From the NCBI GenBank assembly GCA_022766365.1, contig JALENW010000009.1, positions 1-64,000 on the forward strand: DNA of 64,000 nt. Reading direction: 5' to 3'. The notes beneath the pieces were generated by a model that was not told the origin of the DNA, made no database searches, and saw only the letters and a program-made list of their open reading frames with translations. This document shows positions 45,968 through 54,632 of this stretch, one piece after another. The stretch's first letter is position 1. Every line of letters begins with the position of its first letter. A program made the position numbers and the translations under genes. This DNA comes from Clostridiales bacterium. GTDB taxonomy: Bacteria; Bacillota; Clostridia; Peptostreptococcales; Anaerovoracaceae.

Positions 45968-48460
45968 ATGCCAACACTTGTAGAAGATACAAAGATGATA
46001 CAGCATGAAATTCATGAAGAAATGAAAAAATCCTATATAGACTATGCCATGAGCGTAATCGTAGGACGTGCTCTTCCTGATGTTAGAGACGGACTTAAAC
46101 CTGTACACAGAAGAATTTTGTACGGTATGAGTCAACTTGGAGTTACCCCTGATAAACCATTTAAGAAATCAGCGAGGATCGTAGGTGAAGTCATGGGTAA
46201 ATATCACCCCCACGGTGATAGTTCCATATATGATGCGATGGTTAGAATGGCCCAGGATTTCTCAATAAGGTACATGCTTGTTGACGGACATGGAAATTTC
46301 GGATCTGTAGACGGGGACGGAGCTGCTGCAATGAGGTATACGGAGGCGAGGATGACTCCGTTTGCCCTGCAAATGCTCAGAGATATCGAAAAAGAAACCG
46401 TAGATTTCATGCCTAACTTTGACGAGGAAGAAGAGGAACCTGTAGTTTTACCCAGCAGATTTCCAAATCTGCTTGTTAACGGATCAAACGGTATAGCCGT
46501 AGGTATGGCTACATCAATACCGCCCCATAACTTAAGAGATGTTATCGATGCAACTATTTTGTTGATAGACAAACCTGAAGCGACTGTAGATGATTTGATT
46601 AAGATTGTTAAAGCTCCGGATTTTCCAACCGGCGCTCTTATTCTTGGAAGACAGGGTGCAAGACAGGCATATAAAACAGGAACCGGTAAGGTTCAAGTTA
46701 GAGCTAAGTGTGAAATTGAGGAGACTAAAGGCGGAAGATACCAAATAATCGTAACGGAAATTCCTTATCAAGTTAATAAATCAAGACTTATTGAAAAAAT
46801 TGCCGATCTTGTGAAAGAAAAGAAAGTTGATGGGATTTCGGCGATTCGTGATGAATCAAACAGAAAGGGTATGAGGATTGTAATTGAGCTGAAAAGGGAT
46901 GCAAATCCACAGATTACTCTGAACAGACTTTATAAACATACCCAACTTCAGGATAGTTACAGCATGATTATGCTCGCTCTTGTAGATGGTGAACCAAAGG
47001 TTTTAAATCTGCACGAGATTCTTTCAGAGTATCTAAATTTCCAGAAAGAAATTATAACCAGGAGAACTCAGTTTGATTTAAAAAAAGCAGAAGCCAGGGC
47101 TCATATTTTGGAGGGATACAGAATTGCTCTCGATAATATCGATGAGATTATTAAAATCATCAGGGCAAGTTACAACGATGCCAAGGAAAAACTGATGGAA
47201 AGATTCGGGTTTTCCGAAATTCAGGCTCAAGCTATCCTCGATATGAGATTAGCAAGACTTCAAGGTTTAGAACGTGAAAAGATTGAAAAGGAATATGCAG
47301 AACTAATGGAAAAAATCGCATATTATAAGGCGATTTTATCTGATGAAACTCTTCTTATGGGTGTAATCAAGGAAGAACTTCAGGAAATCAGAGAAAAGTA
47401 TGGTGATAACAGGAGAACTAAAATAGTCGCAGCTGAAGACGAATTTGATGATGAAGATCTGATCGAGGAGGAAAACGTTGCAGTTACCCTAACTCATCTG
47501 GGATATATCAAGAGGGTACCTGCCGATACATATAAAGCTCAGAGAAGAGGGGGCAAAGGGATAACCGGAATTACAACCCGTGAAAATGATTTCGTTAAAG
47601 ATCTTATAATGACTTCAACTCATGATTACCTGTTGTTCTTTACAAATACGGGTAAGGTTCACAAATTGAAAGCATATGAAGTACCTGAGGCATCGAGAAC
47701 TGCAAAGGGAACCCCGGCTGTAAATCTTTTAAATCTGATGCAGGGAGAGAGAATTACAGCGGTTATACCGGTATCGCAATTTGACGATGAGAGTTATTTG
47801 ATAATGGTTACGCAAAGCGGAACAATCAAAAAGACTCCTCTGTCACAGTTTGACACGAACAGGAAAAACGGTTTGATAGCAATCAAACTAAAAGATGATG
47901 ACAAACTCATAGGTGTCAGAGAAACTTGTGGCAATGATAATATTATTTTGGTAACAAGAAGGGGTAAATGCATATCTTTCTCTGAAAAAGATGTGAGAAG
48001 CATGGGTAGAATTGCTGCCGGAGTAAGGGGAATTAAACTTGATAGCAATGATACCGTAGTAGATATGGATATTCTAAAAAAAGACAAAGAGATTCTTGTG
48101 GTAACTCAGAACGGATTTGGCAAGAGGACACCTGTGAAGGATTATACTATCCAGGTAAGAGGTGGAAAGGGTATTTTGACCTACGATAAAAGTAAGTTCT
48201 CAAAGACAGGAGAACTTATAGGTGCCAAAGTTGTCGATGAGGACGATGAAATCCTATTGATAAATTCTGATGGTATAATTATCAGAATTAGGGCAGAAGA
48301 GGTATCTAAATCAAGAAGATCAACCCAAGGCGTTAAGATAATGAGGGTAAACGAAGATGAAAATATAGTGGCAATGGCCCGAGTTATCCGAGATGATGAG
48401 ACGGAAGAGGGGGTGGAAAAGGATGGACAAGTTAAGTTTGAAAATTCCGGGAAAGCCTGA
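45968..48460 (+). CDS. gyrA: DNA gyrase subunit A
   Basis: 830 residues. Catalytic winged-helix domain with the active Tyr in [10 protein letters not shown] and the quinolone region [20 protein letters not shown] (Ser and Asp at the usual resistance positions are present); C-terminal beta-pinwheel with the GyrA box QRRGGKG. The C-terminal tail is acidic. AGAAGGAG before ATG. Its last 38 bases are shared with the start of the RsbW-like gene. Confidence 0.98.
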   Translation: MPTLVEDTKMIQHEIHEEMKKSYIDYAMSVIVGRALPDVRDGLKPVHRRILYGMSQLGVTPDKPFKKSARIVGEVMGKYHPHGDSSIYDAMVRMAQDFSIRYMLVDGHGNFGSVDGDGAAAMRYTEARMTPFALQMLRDIEKETVDFMPNFDEEEEEPVVLPSRFPNLLVNGSNGIAVGMATSIPPHNLRDVIDATILLIDKPEATVDDLIKIVKAPDFPTGALILGRQGARQAYKTGTGKVQVRAKCEIEETKGGRYQIIVTEIPYQVNKSRLIEKIADLVKEKKVDGISAIRDESNRKGMRIVIELKRDANPQITLNRLYKHTQLQDSYSMIMLALVDGEPKVLNLHEILSEYLNFQKEIITRRTQFDLKKAEARAHILEGYRIALDNIDEIIKIIRASYNDAKEKLMERFGFSEIQAQAILDMRLARLQGLEREKIEKEYAELMEKIAYYKAILSDETLLMGVIKEELQEIREKYGDNRRTKIVAAEDEFDDEDLIEEENVAVTLTHLGYIKRVPADTYKAQRRGGKGITGITTRENDFVKDLIMTSTHDYLLFFTNTGKVHKLKAYEVPEASRTAKGTPAVNLLNLMQGERITAVIPVSQFDDESYLIMVTQSGTIKKTPLSQFDTNRKNGLIAIKLKDDDKLIGVRETCGNDNIILVTRRGKCISFSEKDVRSMGRIAAGVRGIKLDSNDTVVDMDILKKDKEILVVTQNGFGKRTPVKDYTIQVRGGKGILTYDKSKFSKTGELIGAKVVDEDDEILLINSDGIIIRIRAEEVSKSRRSTQGVKIMRVNEDENIVAMARVIRDDETEEGVEKDGQVKFENSGKA

Positions 48461-48827
48461 ATATATTAAAGGAACAAGACTTTTTATAGGTTCTGTCGCA
48501 GCAAATGCCGGATTTGATATAGAGCAGTGTGAAGATTTAAAAACGGCTGTAGCAGAAGCATGTAAAAATATTTCTTGTCACGGTTCTGATGGATTTTCTG
48601 ATCAATATGAGGTATCATGTGAAGTAGACACTCATCAAATAACTGTTACTGTTACAGACTTATGTGAGCAACACAGCGTTGAAAAAGTCAATAAACCTTG
48701 CGATAATTGTCCTACAGAAGGGAATTTGAGCTTATTTATTATAAGGTCCCTCGTGAACGATGTTCACTTTGGAAAAAATAACGACGGTTTTAAGTACATT
48801 ACTATGGTGAAAAGGAATGATTGTTAA
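48423..48827 (+). CDS. RsbW/SpoIIAB-like anti-sigma protein, cysteine-rich, lacking the glycine ATP-lid motif
   Basis: 134 residues from ATG 48423 (GAGGGGGTGG just upstream). The N-box is clear: [19 protein letters not shown], with the Glu and Asn of the Bergerat ATP fold, matching SpoIIAB/RsbW. But where the family has DxGxGF, this protein reads TDLCEQHSV, and the second glycine box is TEGNLSLF. Eight cysteines are present, including CDNC. ATP binding or kinase activity may therefore be lost or altered. Followed, with an 11-base overlap, by its presumed sigma-factor partner. No RsbV-like anti-anti-sigma gene is present. Confidence 0.75.
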   Translation: MDKLSLKIPGKPEYIKGTRLFIGSVAANAGFDIEQCEDLKTAVAEACKNISCHGSDGFSDQYEVSCEVDTHQITVTVTDLCEQHSVEKVNKPCDNCPTEGNLSLFIIRSLVNDVHFGKNNDGFKYITMVKRNDC

Positions 48828-49557
48828 AAGGGACGAATTCAAAGAATATAGAGCCAATCCAACCATTGCAATGAGAAATAAACTGGTGGAGGATCACCTT
48901 TATATGGTGGAAATTTTGATCAGAAAATATCTAGGTAAAGGTGTTGACTATGATGACCTATATCAAGTTGGAGCCCTTGCACTAGTTTCCGCTGTAGAAA
49001 GATTTGATCCGGATAAGGGTTTTGAATTCAGTTCATTTGCTACACCGACAATACTTGGTGAAATTAAGAAGTACTTTAGAGATAAGCAGTGGAGTTTGAA
49101 AGTTCCAAGGCGTCTTAAAGAAATATCCGCAAAAGTTCAAGATGCAAAAGAAAAACTTTCAAGCGATCTAGGACGCAATCCTACCATTCCGGAAATTGCC
49201 AAATTCACGAGTTTGGACGAGGAGCAGATAATAGAGGCCATGGAAGGTGCTAAGGCTTATGGGACATACTCATTAGACAAGACGTTTGATGATATGACAG
49301 GGGACGGAGATACGGCTTTCTTGGAAAAATATACGGGTTTTGACGAAAAAGGCTACGAACAGCTTGAAAATAAAGAGATAATTGAGGCCGTTCTCGACAA
49401 GATGACTGAACAAAACAAATATATTTTCAGAGAAAGGTTCATATACAACAAATCTCAGGCGGAAATCGCAAAAATACTGGGAGTGTCTCAGATGACGGTT
49501 TCGAGAGCTGAAAGAAAAATGGTAGAACAATTCAAAGCCGAATTAAAAAAATCATAA
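48817..49557 (+). CDS. SigB/SigF/SigG-subfamily RNA polymerase sigma factor
   Basis: 246 residues. Region 2 contains DDLYQVGALALVSAVERFDP and FSSFATPTILGEIKKYFRDK, region 3 begins VPRRLKEISAKVQDAKEKLS, and region 4 has IFRERFIYNKSQAEIAKILG and VSQMTVSRAERKM. The EIKKYFRDKQWSLKVPRRL block is typical of general-stress SigB and sporulation SigF/SigG. No other sporulation gene is seen here, so a stress sigma factor is more likely. Paired with the RsbW-like protein at the end of the gyrase series. Confidence 0.9.
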   Translation: MIVKRDEFKEYRANPTIAMRNKLVEDHLYMVEILIRKYLGKGVDYDDLYQVGALALVSAVERFDPDKGFEFSSFATPTILGEIKKYFRDKQWSLKVPRRLKEISAKVQDAKEKLSSDLGRNPTIPEIAKFTSLDEEQIIEAMEGAKAYGTYSLDKTFDDMTGDGDTAFLEKYTGFDEKGYEQLENKEIIEAVLDKMTEQNKYIFRERFIYNKSQAEIAKILGVSQMTVSRAERKMVEQFKAELKKS

Positions 49558-49658
49558 ATATTAATTTAAAAATTCCGGAACACAGAACCGGAACACAGAA
49601 GCAGTTTAGTAATAATAAATTAATCAGAATAATGAAATAGAAATTCAGAGGAAAAAAT

Positions 49659-50642
49659 ATGAAGAGAGTTTTTTCGGGAGTACAACCAACAGGAAATATA
49701 CATTTAGGGAATTACTTAGGTGCACTAAAGCAGTTTGTCGAATTACAGGAGGATTACCAATGCCTCTACTGCATTGTAGACATGCATGCTATCACAGTGC
49801 CGCAAGATCCAAAGGAACTGAGAAAGCATATACTTGATGTGGCAGCCCTTTATCTAGCAGTGGGTGTAGATCCTGAGAAATCAATTGTCTTCGTGCAATC
49901 TGATGTACCCGGACATGCTGAGCTCGGATGGATTTTAACATGTAGCTCGTATACCGGTGAGTTGTCAAGAATGACCCAGTTCAAGTCGAAATCAAAGAAC
50001 AAGGAATCAGCACCTACGGGACTTTTCAGCTATCCTGTCCTCATGGCTGCAGATATTTTGCTCTACGACACAGATGTAGTTCCCGTTGGAACTGATCAGA
50101 AGCAGCACATTGAGCTCTGCAGAGATTTGGCAATCCGTGTGAATAATACGAAGAAGAAAACGTTCGTGGTTCCTGAGGGTAGATATCTCAAGGCAGGGGC
50201 TCGCATAATGTCCCTGGATGATCCTAGCAAGAAGATGAGCAAATCTGCAGAAAACATTCACAGCAGAATCTCACTTCTGGACGAGCCTTCTAAAATTAAG
50301 AAGTCCATAATGAAGGCGACGACGGATTCAGAGGGAGTAATTCGATTTGACGTAGATGAAAAACCCGGGATTTCAAATCTTCTGAACATGTACAGCGTTC
50401 TCAGCAACAAAACAATTGACGATGTTGTAGGGATGTATGAGGGCAAAGGTTACGGGGACTTCAAGAAAGATCTTGTAGAAATTACAGTTGAAGCTCTTAA
50501 GCCTATCAAAGAGAGATTTGATGACATCAGGGAATCTGAGGAACTTATTAAAATCTTGAAGAGTGGAGCAGAAAGGGCAAATGCAATTTCCGAAAAAACA
50601 ATGGCCAGAGTTAAAGAGAACTTTGGTTTGGGGTTGAAATAA
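49659..50642 (+). CDS. trpS: tryptophanyl-tRNA synthetase
   Basis: 327 residues. Class I synthetase with the HIGH-like motif VQPTGNIHLGNYLGA and KMSKS in PSKKMSKSAEN. Charges tRNA-Trp. AGAGGAAAAAAT before the ATG. A weak hairpin (TGCTATTA/TAATAGCA) follows the stop. No T-box leader could be seen in the ~100 bases upstream. Confidence 0.97.
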   Translation: MKRVFSGVQPTGNIHLGNYLGALKQFVELQEDYQCLYCIVDMHAITVPQDPKELRKHILDVAALYLAVGVDPEKSIVFVQSDVPGHAELGWILTCSSYTGELSRMTQFKSKSKNKESAPTGLFSYPVLMAADILLYDTDVVPVGTDQKQHIELCRDLAIRVNNTKKKTFVVPEGRYLKAGARIMSLDDPSKKMSKSAENIHSRISLLDEPSKIKKSIMKATTDSEGVIRFDVDEKPGISNLLNMYSVLSNKTIDDVVGMYEGKGYGDFKKDLVEITVEALKPIKERFDDIRESEELIKILKSGAERANAISEKTMARVKENFGLGLK

Positions 50643-50683
50643 TTGTGAAAAAATGCTATTATTAATAGCAATTATTTATAAAT

Positions 50684-50712
50684 TTGAATTTCGGTTTAAT
50701 TAAGTTTTACAT
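50684..50712 (+). promoter_or_regulatory. promoter candidate for tRNA-Arg
   Basis: TTGAAT (50684-50689), 17-base spacer, TTACAT (50707-50712), ending 17 bases before the first tRNA base. Confidence 0.45.
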
Positions 50713-50729
50713 GATCCGAAATTCTTTGG

Positions 50730-50805
50730 GCCTCCGTAGCTCAGGGGATAGAGCGTCGGTTTCCTAAACCGTGCGTCGGGTGTTCGAATCGCCTCGGGGG
50801 CACCA
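50730..50805 (+). tRNA. tRNA-Arg (anticodon CCU)
   Basis: A 76-base cloverleaf: acceptor GCCTCCG/CGGGGGC, D arm GCTC/GAGC, anticodon stem TCGGT/ACCGT with loop TTCCTAA (anticodon CCT, reading AGG), T arm GGGTG/CGCCT with TTCGAAT, discriminator A and encoded CCA at 50803-50805. It stands alone with its own promoter and terminator. Confidence 0.96.
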
Positions 50806-50811
50806 TCAGAT

Positions 50812-50857
50812 AAAGACCTCTGAAACAGCTGAGATTAGTTGTTTCAGAGGTCTTTTG
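50812..50857 (+). terminator. strong terminator after tRNA-Arg
   Basis: Perfect 16-base stem AAAGACCTCTGAAACA (50812-50827) with its complement (50840-50855), ending in TTTT. Confidence 0.9.
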
Positions 50858-51069
50858 CATTTCTGGGGATTGTTATGGAATGGACTAACCAATATCGAGA
50901 TTCCATATTCATGCCGAGATAATGAGAAGTGAGTAAATGGAAGTAGATACAAACTGTACCCTATAAAAACTTTTGTTTTGTATATTTAAAAGAGGTCAAT
51001 AATGTTTTAAAATATAAACAAGGAAAAACGTTCATCAATTTTGCTAATAAAAAATGGAGGTAAAAGATA

Positions 51070-51654
51070 TTGAAATCAGGAAAGACTTTTAAAAATGAGC
51101 CGGTAATGCAGATGGTAGCAACTGCACTTGTAATGGCGTTAATATGTGTAGCAACTATGATAATCAAGATTCCTATTCCAATGACAGAAGGGTATGTTCA
51201 TCTTGGAGATGCAATGATATTTCTAGGTGTGCTAATACTTGGGAAAAATCGTGGTGCCCTGGCGGCAGGGATTGGATCAGCATTGGGAGACTTGTTTGCG
51301 GGATATGCTGCATGGATACCGTGGACACTTGGAATTAAGTTTCTAATGGCTTTTATAATGGGTTTTGCAATCGAAAAAGCTGCCGGTAAATTTCCTCTTG
51401 TTGAAGTGCTTGCAATGATACTTGCCGGGATAGAAATGGTAGCAGGATATTATGTGGCTGCATCACTTATGACGGGAAACTGGGTGGTGCCTTTGGCATC
51501 AATACCTTGGAACATCGGACAGTTTGTAATGGGAATTGTTTTAGCAGTGATTTTCGCCGCTGTTTTGGAAAAAACTCCTGTAGGGGAGCAAATGACATAT
51601 AAATTCCAATGGTCTTTTAAGGGAAAAAAAACAGACTATAGAACGGATCAGTGA
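51070..51654 (+). CDS. ECF transporter S component (vitamin uptake)
   Basis: 194 residues with about five to six membrane helices. TALVMALICVATMIIKIPIP, then GYVHLGDAMIFLGVLILGKN and GIGSALGDLFAGYAAWIPWT match the riboflavin-type S-component family (PF07155-like), which captures a vitamin and uses a shared EcfA/EcfT energising module, not present here. Substrate not predictable. The only start with a good ribosome site (ATGGAGGT) is a TTG at 51070. No known riboswitch recognised in the leader. Confidence 0.85.
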   Translation: MKSGKTFKNEPVMQMVATALVMALICVATMIIKIPIPMTEGYVHLGDAMIFLGVLILGKNRGALAAGIGSALGDLFAGYAAWIPWTLGIKFLMAFIMGFAIEKAAGKFPLVEVLAMILAGIEMVAGYYVAASLMTGNWVVPLASIPWNIGQFVMGIVLAVIFAAVLEKTPVGEQMTYKFQWSFKGKKTDYRTDQ

Positions 51655-51761
51655 TGAAAGGATTTTTATAATTCAATTCGGCGCAGATAAAACAAAGTAA
51701 TGGTTTCCATAGGGTGACATGTTTCCTGACCGCTAAGGAGAAAAGCTTTCGAATTTTTGGG

Positions 51762-51790
51762 TTGCAATCAGTGTAACACGGTGTTACAAT
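51762..51790 (+). promoter_or_regulatory. promoter of the second small-peptide locus
   Basis: TTGCAA (51762-51767), 17-base spacer, TACAAT (51785-51790). Transcription would begin near 51797, about 53 bases before ATG 51850. Confidence 0.65.
51772..51788. promoter_or_regulatory. perfect palindrome between -35 and -10, likely operator
   Basis: TGTAACACGGTGTTACA: 8-base arms around one central base, filling most of the promoter spacer and reaching into the -10. The pattern TGTNA-N7-TNACA is like the GlnR/TnrA consensus, and general TetR- or MerR-type operators also look like this. The bound regulator is unknown. Confidence 0.6.
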
Positions 51791-51849
51791 ATCCGTGAAA
51801 GTAGTGTATATTTACTTTTGTTTGTGAATTAATTTAAGGAGGCATAAAG

Positions 51850-51921
51850 ATGGCTCAGAAAATTAATCCATCTAGGTATAAGAATGGAGACAGAGTTAAC
51901 GTCAGCGTAATATTTATGTAG
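51850..51921 (+). pseudogene. N-terminal remnant of NPSRYKNGD peptide gene, second copy
   Basis: 23 codons from ATG 51850 (AAGGAGG at 51836-51842): MAQKINPSRYKNGDRVNVSV and then IFM and a stop at 51919-51921. NPSRYKNGD is identical to the peptide remnant at 1473, and its codons are nearly identical there. The matching C-terminus lies about 850 bases further on (52775-52849), so the gene seems to have been split by inserted or rearranged sequence. It could still make a 23-residue peptide. Confidence 0.5.
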
Positions 51922-51946
51922 TATATAAATTAATGCGGCGATTACT

Positions 51947-52167
51947 ATGAAAAAGATATTTTTAAATCATTCTCATTAGCATTAATCTTCCTACTCATTT
52001 TTTATATAAGGCATAACAATATTAGTTTTGCTGATGCTGATAAATCTCAACTTATCGTGCAGTCAAGTGAATATAACTCTAGTGAATTTCTACTTTTGAA
52101 CAAAAATGGAGATATAAGTTGTGTATTTGAAACATCGCTTGTTAGCTCAATAGGTATCTTTTACTAA
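51947..52167 (+). pseudogene. frameshifted small secreted protein gene
   Basis: ATG 51947 reads MKKIF, then the frame must shift by one base near 51955 to continue as IFKSFSLALIFLLIFYI, a signal peptide, followed by NNISFADADKSQLIVQSSEY and about 35 more residues to TAA at 52165-52167. One lost base explains the break. No family recognised. It lies inside the split small-peptide locus. Confidence 0.45.
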
Positions 52168-52295
52168 GATGATATATGCTGGATAGTTATACTATAAAAA
52201 CTGTTTACGCTGGTTCATAAACTGAAAGGTAAGCTATAGCTGCAGTAGATTGAATCATAAAATATAAATATGCATATAACGGAGTAACGTTTGCA

Positions 52296-52436
52296 ATGTC
52301 GTTAATACATTCCGGTCGGGGAGTTGTAGGTGTTTTAAAATCATCTCGATTTCAGACGCTTATCGATAAATATAATATAGCCATAGGTGGTATGTCTTCA
52401 AATTCAACAGTATCGGTTTATCATATTATGACTTGA
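52296..52436 (+). other. short open frame, possible gene fragment
   Basis: 46 codons from ATG 52296 to TGA 52434-52436 (begins MSLIHSGRGVVGVLKSSRFQ). The frame is open upstream for about 14 codons without a start. No ribosome site at the ATG. Probably debris of a decayed gene; family not identified. Confidence 0.3.
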
Positions 52437-52496
52437 AAAAACAGTGGTCAAAACAGTGCTTATGTTGCTATTGGGCAAAAATTGGAGGTGAATTAA

Positions 52497-52691
52497 ATGA
52501 ACAGAACTAATTTACTTAAAATATTAGCCATAAACTCATTATTAGCAACAATTATATTGACAATACCCTTTTTAATCATAAACGTTTATCAAGATTTTAC
52601 TTTTTGGATATCAAGAGGTATTTTTTTGATAATAACTGTCGTATTTTATATATTATGGATTAATAAAAAAGACGATTCTTCTGATAAATAA
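52497..52691 (+). CDS. small two-helix membrane protein
   Basis: 64 residues: NLLKILAINSLLATIILTIPFLIINV and a second helix GIFLIITVVFYILW, with a charged tail KKDDSSDK. A strong TTGGAGGTGAATTAA site precedes the ATG, which favours real expression. Family not recognised; it lies inside the split small-peptide locus, between the remnants of the peptide gene. Confidence 0.55.
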   Translation: MNRTNLLKILAINSLLATIILTIPFLIINVYQDFTFWISRGIFLIITVVFYILWINKKDDSSDK

Positions 52692-52774
52692 AATAACTGC
52701 AAGAAATCGTAAATATAAGACTTGTTTTTTTAACAGTATAAATTATCAATTCTCATAAGATATCTAAACTTGCA

Positions 52775-52849
52775 GTGTTTTTAACCGAAACGAAACTTTA
52801 TGCTAATCCCGGTGGCGATACACCAACATATCAATTTTGGCTGAAATGA
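52775..52849 (+). pseudogene. C-terminal remnant of the small-peptide gene, second copy
   Basis: An open frame ends TKLYANPGGDTPTYQFWLK with TGA at 52847-52849, aligning with TKLYVSHNGETRIYQYWLK at the end of the 1473-1662 remnant. As there, the stop overlaps the ATG of the following membrane protein gene. No start of its own. Confidence 0.5.
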
Positions 52850-53196
52850 TTAAAAAAATATTTATATTATTAGACATTTGCATTTTGGCGATGTGTGTAT
52901 ACCCGTTAGCATTCCCTCAAAGCTTCGGGGGATACATCCGTCCTTTATGGATTATAATGCTGCTAATAGGAATAACCTTATATTTCATAGTGCGTTCTGA
53001 GGTTACCAAAGAACCGTTTATGGAACCAAATGCTAAAGAGGCTATGGTTATTGCCGGTACTTTCATTTTTCTGTTACTGCTGGACGTGATATTAAATCGG
53101 CTTGACGCATACAATTATTTAATGCCTTTGGAGATATTGACTTCAGCTGTGGCTGGTGAGGTTTTTGATAATTTAATTTTGCGGAGAACAAAATAA
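52846..53196 (+). CDS. small integral membrane protein, paralogue of 1659-2033
   Basis: 116 residues from ATG 52846, which overlaps the peptide remnant's TGA (ATGA), exactly as in the first locus. Four hydrophobic segments: IFILLDICILAMCVYPLAFP, LWIIMLLIGITLYFIV, VIAGTFIFLLLLDVIL, and a C-terminal ILTSAVAGEVFDNLIL. YFIVRSEVTKEPFM is the block shared with the paralogue. Function unknown. A terminator follows at 53255. Confidence 0.7.
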   Translation: MIKKIFILLDICILAMCVYPLAFPQSFGGYIRPLWIIMLLIGITLYFIVRSEVTKEPFMEPNAKEAMVIAGTFIFLLLLDVILNRLDAYNYLMPLEILTSAVAGEVFDNLILRRTK

Positions 53197-53254
53197 GATT
53201 GTTGTGTTATGTATTAAATCTAATATTTTGTTATCGAGGAAATGTAAAAAACAG

Positions 53255-53283
53255 CAAAATCCCCCTTGGCAGGTGGGATTTTG
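53255..53283 (+). terminator. terminator overlapping the rpsF promoter
   Basis: CAAAATCCC and GGGATTTTG form a 9-base stem with further CC/GG pairing. It ends the membrane protein transcript. The -35 of the next promoter (53266-53271) lies in its loop. Confidence 0.7.
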
Positions 53284-53294
53284 TGTTATATAAT
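53266..53294 (+). promoter_or_regulatory. promoter of rpsF-ssb-rpsR
   Basis: TTGGCA (53266-53271), 17-base spacer, TATAAT (53289-53294). Transcription would begin near 53301, giving a leader of about 70 bases. Confidence 0.7.
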
Positions 53295-53300
53295 AGATAA

Positions 53301-53342
53301 GCACAATTCTGTGCAAATTCTCTGCACCATGGGAAATGGTGC
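53301..53342 (+). promoter_or_regulatory. two hairpins in the rpsF leader, candidate S6:S18 control element
   Basis: GCAC/GTGC hairpin (53301-53314) and GCACCAT/ATGGTGC with a GGGAA loop (53324-53342), directly after the promoter and before the GGGAGG site of rpsF. Many bacteria have an S6:S18-binding RNA here; whether this is one was not verified. Confidence 0.4.
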
Positions 53343-53369
53343 CATTTAAGACCATAGGGAGGTGAAGAT

Positions 53370-53657
53370 ATGATTAACTATGAAATTATGTTCATTGTCG
53401 ATCCTACTCTAGATGACGAGATGAAGGAAAAGACGGTTGAAACCGTTAAGGAAATCATCGCGTCTGATGGCGAAGTTACAAACGTTGATGTTTGGGGACT
53501 CAGAAAGCTTGCATATCCAATCGAAAAGAAGAACGAAGGATATTATGTAGTTGTTGAGTTCAAGGCAGCACCGACTTTGCCTAAGGAGCTGGACAGAAGA
53601 CTTCGAATTTCAGACAACGTAATCAGACACTTAATCGTGAATAAAGACGAGAAATAG
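53370..53657 (+). CDS. rpsF: 30S ribosomal protein S6
   Basis: 95 residues. MINYEIMFIVDPTLDDE start, WGLRKLAYPIEKKNEGYYVV core and DRRLRISDNVIRHLIV near the end identify S6, which pairs with S18 on the 30S platform. AGGGAGGTGAAG before ATG. First gene of rpsF-ssb-rpsR. Confidence 0.97.
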   Translation: MINYEIMFIVDPTLDDEMKEKTVETVKEIIASDGEVTNVDVWGLRKLAYPIEKKNEGYYVVVEFKAAPTLPKELDRRLRISDNVIRHLIVNKDEK

Positions 53658-53669
53658 TGGAGGTGAAGT

Positions 53670-54221
53670 ATGAACAGCGTTGTACTTATTGGAAGATTAA
53701 CAAGAGATCCTGAGCTGAGGTATACATCGAGCACACAGATGGCTGTTGCTTCATTTACTATCGCTGTGGACAGGCCTACAAGGTCAGGCGGCGAAAGACA
53801 GGCTGACTTTCCCAGAATTACGGTTTTCGGTAAACAAGCTGAGAACTGCGACAAGTATCTGGCTAAGGGCAGACTGGTTGCTGTCCAAGGCAGGCTTCAA
53901 ACGGGAAGTTACCAGAACAAAAATGGGGACACAGTATATACAACGGATGTTATCGCAGACAGGGTACAGTTCCTGGAGTGGGGAGATAGACCTCAAAGCG
54001 GCCGTGATTCCGGTAATTACCAGGGATCCGGATACGGTCAAGGTGGTGGATATCAGCCAGGTGGGAATTCAGGGAAGCCTCAAGGCAGCCTGCAGAGCTC
54101 ACAGCCGAACATGAGCGAATCGGACGGAGGATTTAACAACTCCAATACTCAGGGCTCAAGTTCAGGACTTGAAGATATGCCTCCTTCATTTGAAGCTATT
54201 GAGGACGATCTTCCATTCTAA
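53670..54221 (+). CDS. ssb: single-stranded DNA-binding protein
   Basis: 183 residues. OB fold (~1-105) opening MNSVVLIGRLTRDPELRYTS, with ADFPRITVFGKQAENCDKYL; then a Gly/Gln/Ser-rich disordered linker and the acidic protein-binding tip EDDLPF. Coats single-stranded DNA during replication and repair. Placed between rpsF and rpsR, the standard order. Confidence 0.97.
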   Translation: MNSVVLIGRLTRDPELRYTSSTQMAVASFTIAVDRPTRSGGERQADFPRITVFGKQAENCDKYLAKGRLVAVQGRLQTGSYQNKNGDTVYTTDVIADRVQFLEWGDRPQSGRDSGNYQGSGYGQGGGYQPGGNSGKPQGSLQSSQPNMSESDGGFNNSNTQGSSSGLEDMPPSFEAIEDDLPF

Positions 54222-54276
54222 ATTTAAAGTTTGATCCTATTGAGATCAGATTACAGATTTTAGAGAGGAGATTGAC

Positions 54277-54513
54277 ATGGAAAAGAAACGTACAGGCGGA
54301 ATGCGCAGAAGGAAAATCTGCCAATTTTGTGCCGACAAGTCTCAGCCTATAGATTATAAGGATGTTGAAAAGCTAAAGAAGTTTGTTTCTGAAAGAGGAA
54401 AGATTCTTCCTAAGCGTGTTACGGGCACATGCGCACTACATCAGAGAGATGTTACTAAGGCTATCAAGAGAGCAAGAATTGTTGCACTTTTACCTTATGT
54501 AGCAGACAAATAA
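54277..54513 (+). CDS. rpsR: 30S ribosomal protein S18, Cys-containing form
   Basis: 78 residues. [20 protein letters not shown] and [20 protein letters not shown] are the S18 core. The CxxC plus CxxH set suggests the zinc-binding (C+) version of S18. Last gene of the rpsF operon, followed by a large terminator. Confidence 0.96.
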   Translation: MEKKRTGGMRRRKICQFCADKSQPIDYKDVEKLKKFVSERGKILPKRVTGTCALHQRDVTKAIKRARIVALLPYVADK

Positions 54514-54567
54514 GACGACTGATGAAGACAAACAGCAAATTGCTAAAAATCTAAATGAGCGTAATTT

Positions 54568-54632
54568 AAAAACCCACAGGGAAATCCGGCATTATTGTAA
54601 TGCGGACAGTTCCAAGTGGGTTTTTGGTTTTT
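54568..54632 (+). terminator. long terminator after rpsR
   Basis: Outer stem AAAAACCCAC (54568-54577) with GTGGGTTTTT (54616-54625) and an inner hairpin built on GCATTA/TAATGC, followed by T-rich sequence. It also faces the convergent pepV-like gene ending at 54777. Confidence 0.8.

Noticed and set aside
50941..51000. PreQ1-I-like riboswitch before the ECF S component (TACCCTATAAAAAC)
   Set aside because: The tail resembles the A-rich part of the class I aptamer, but no complementary P1 strand or conserved loop is present.
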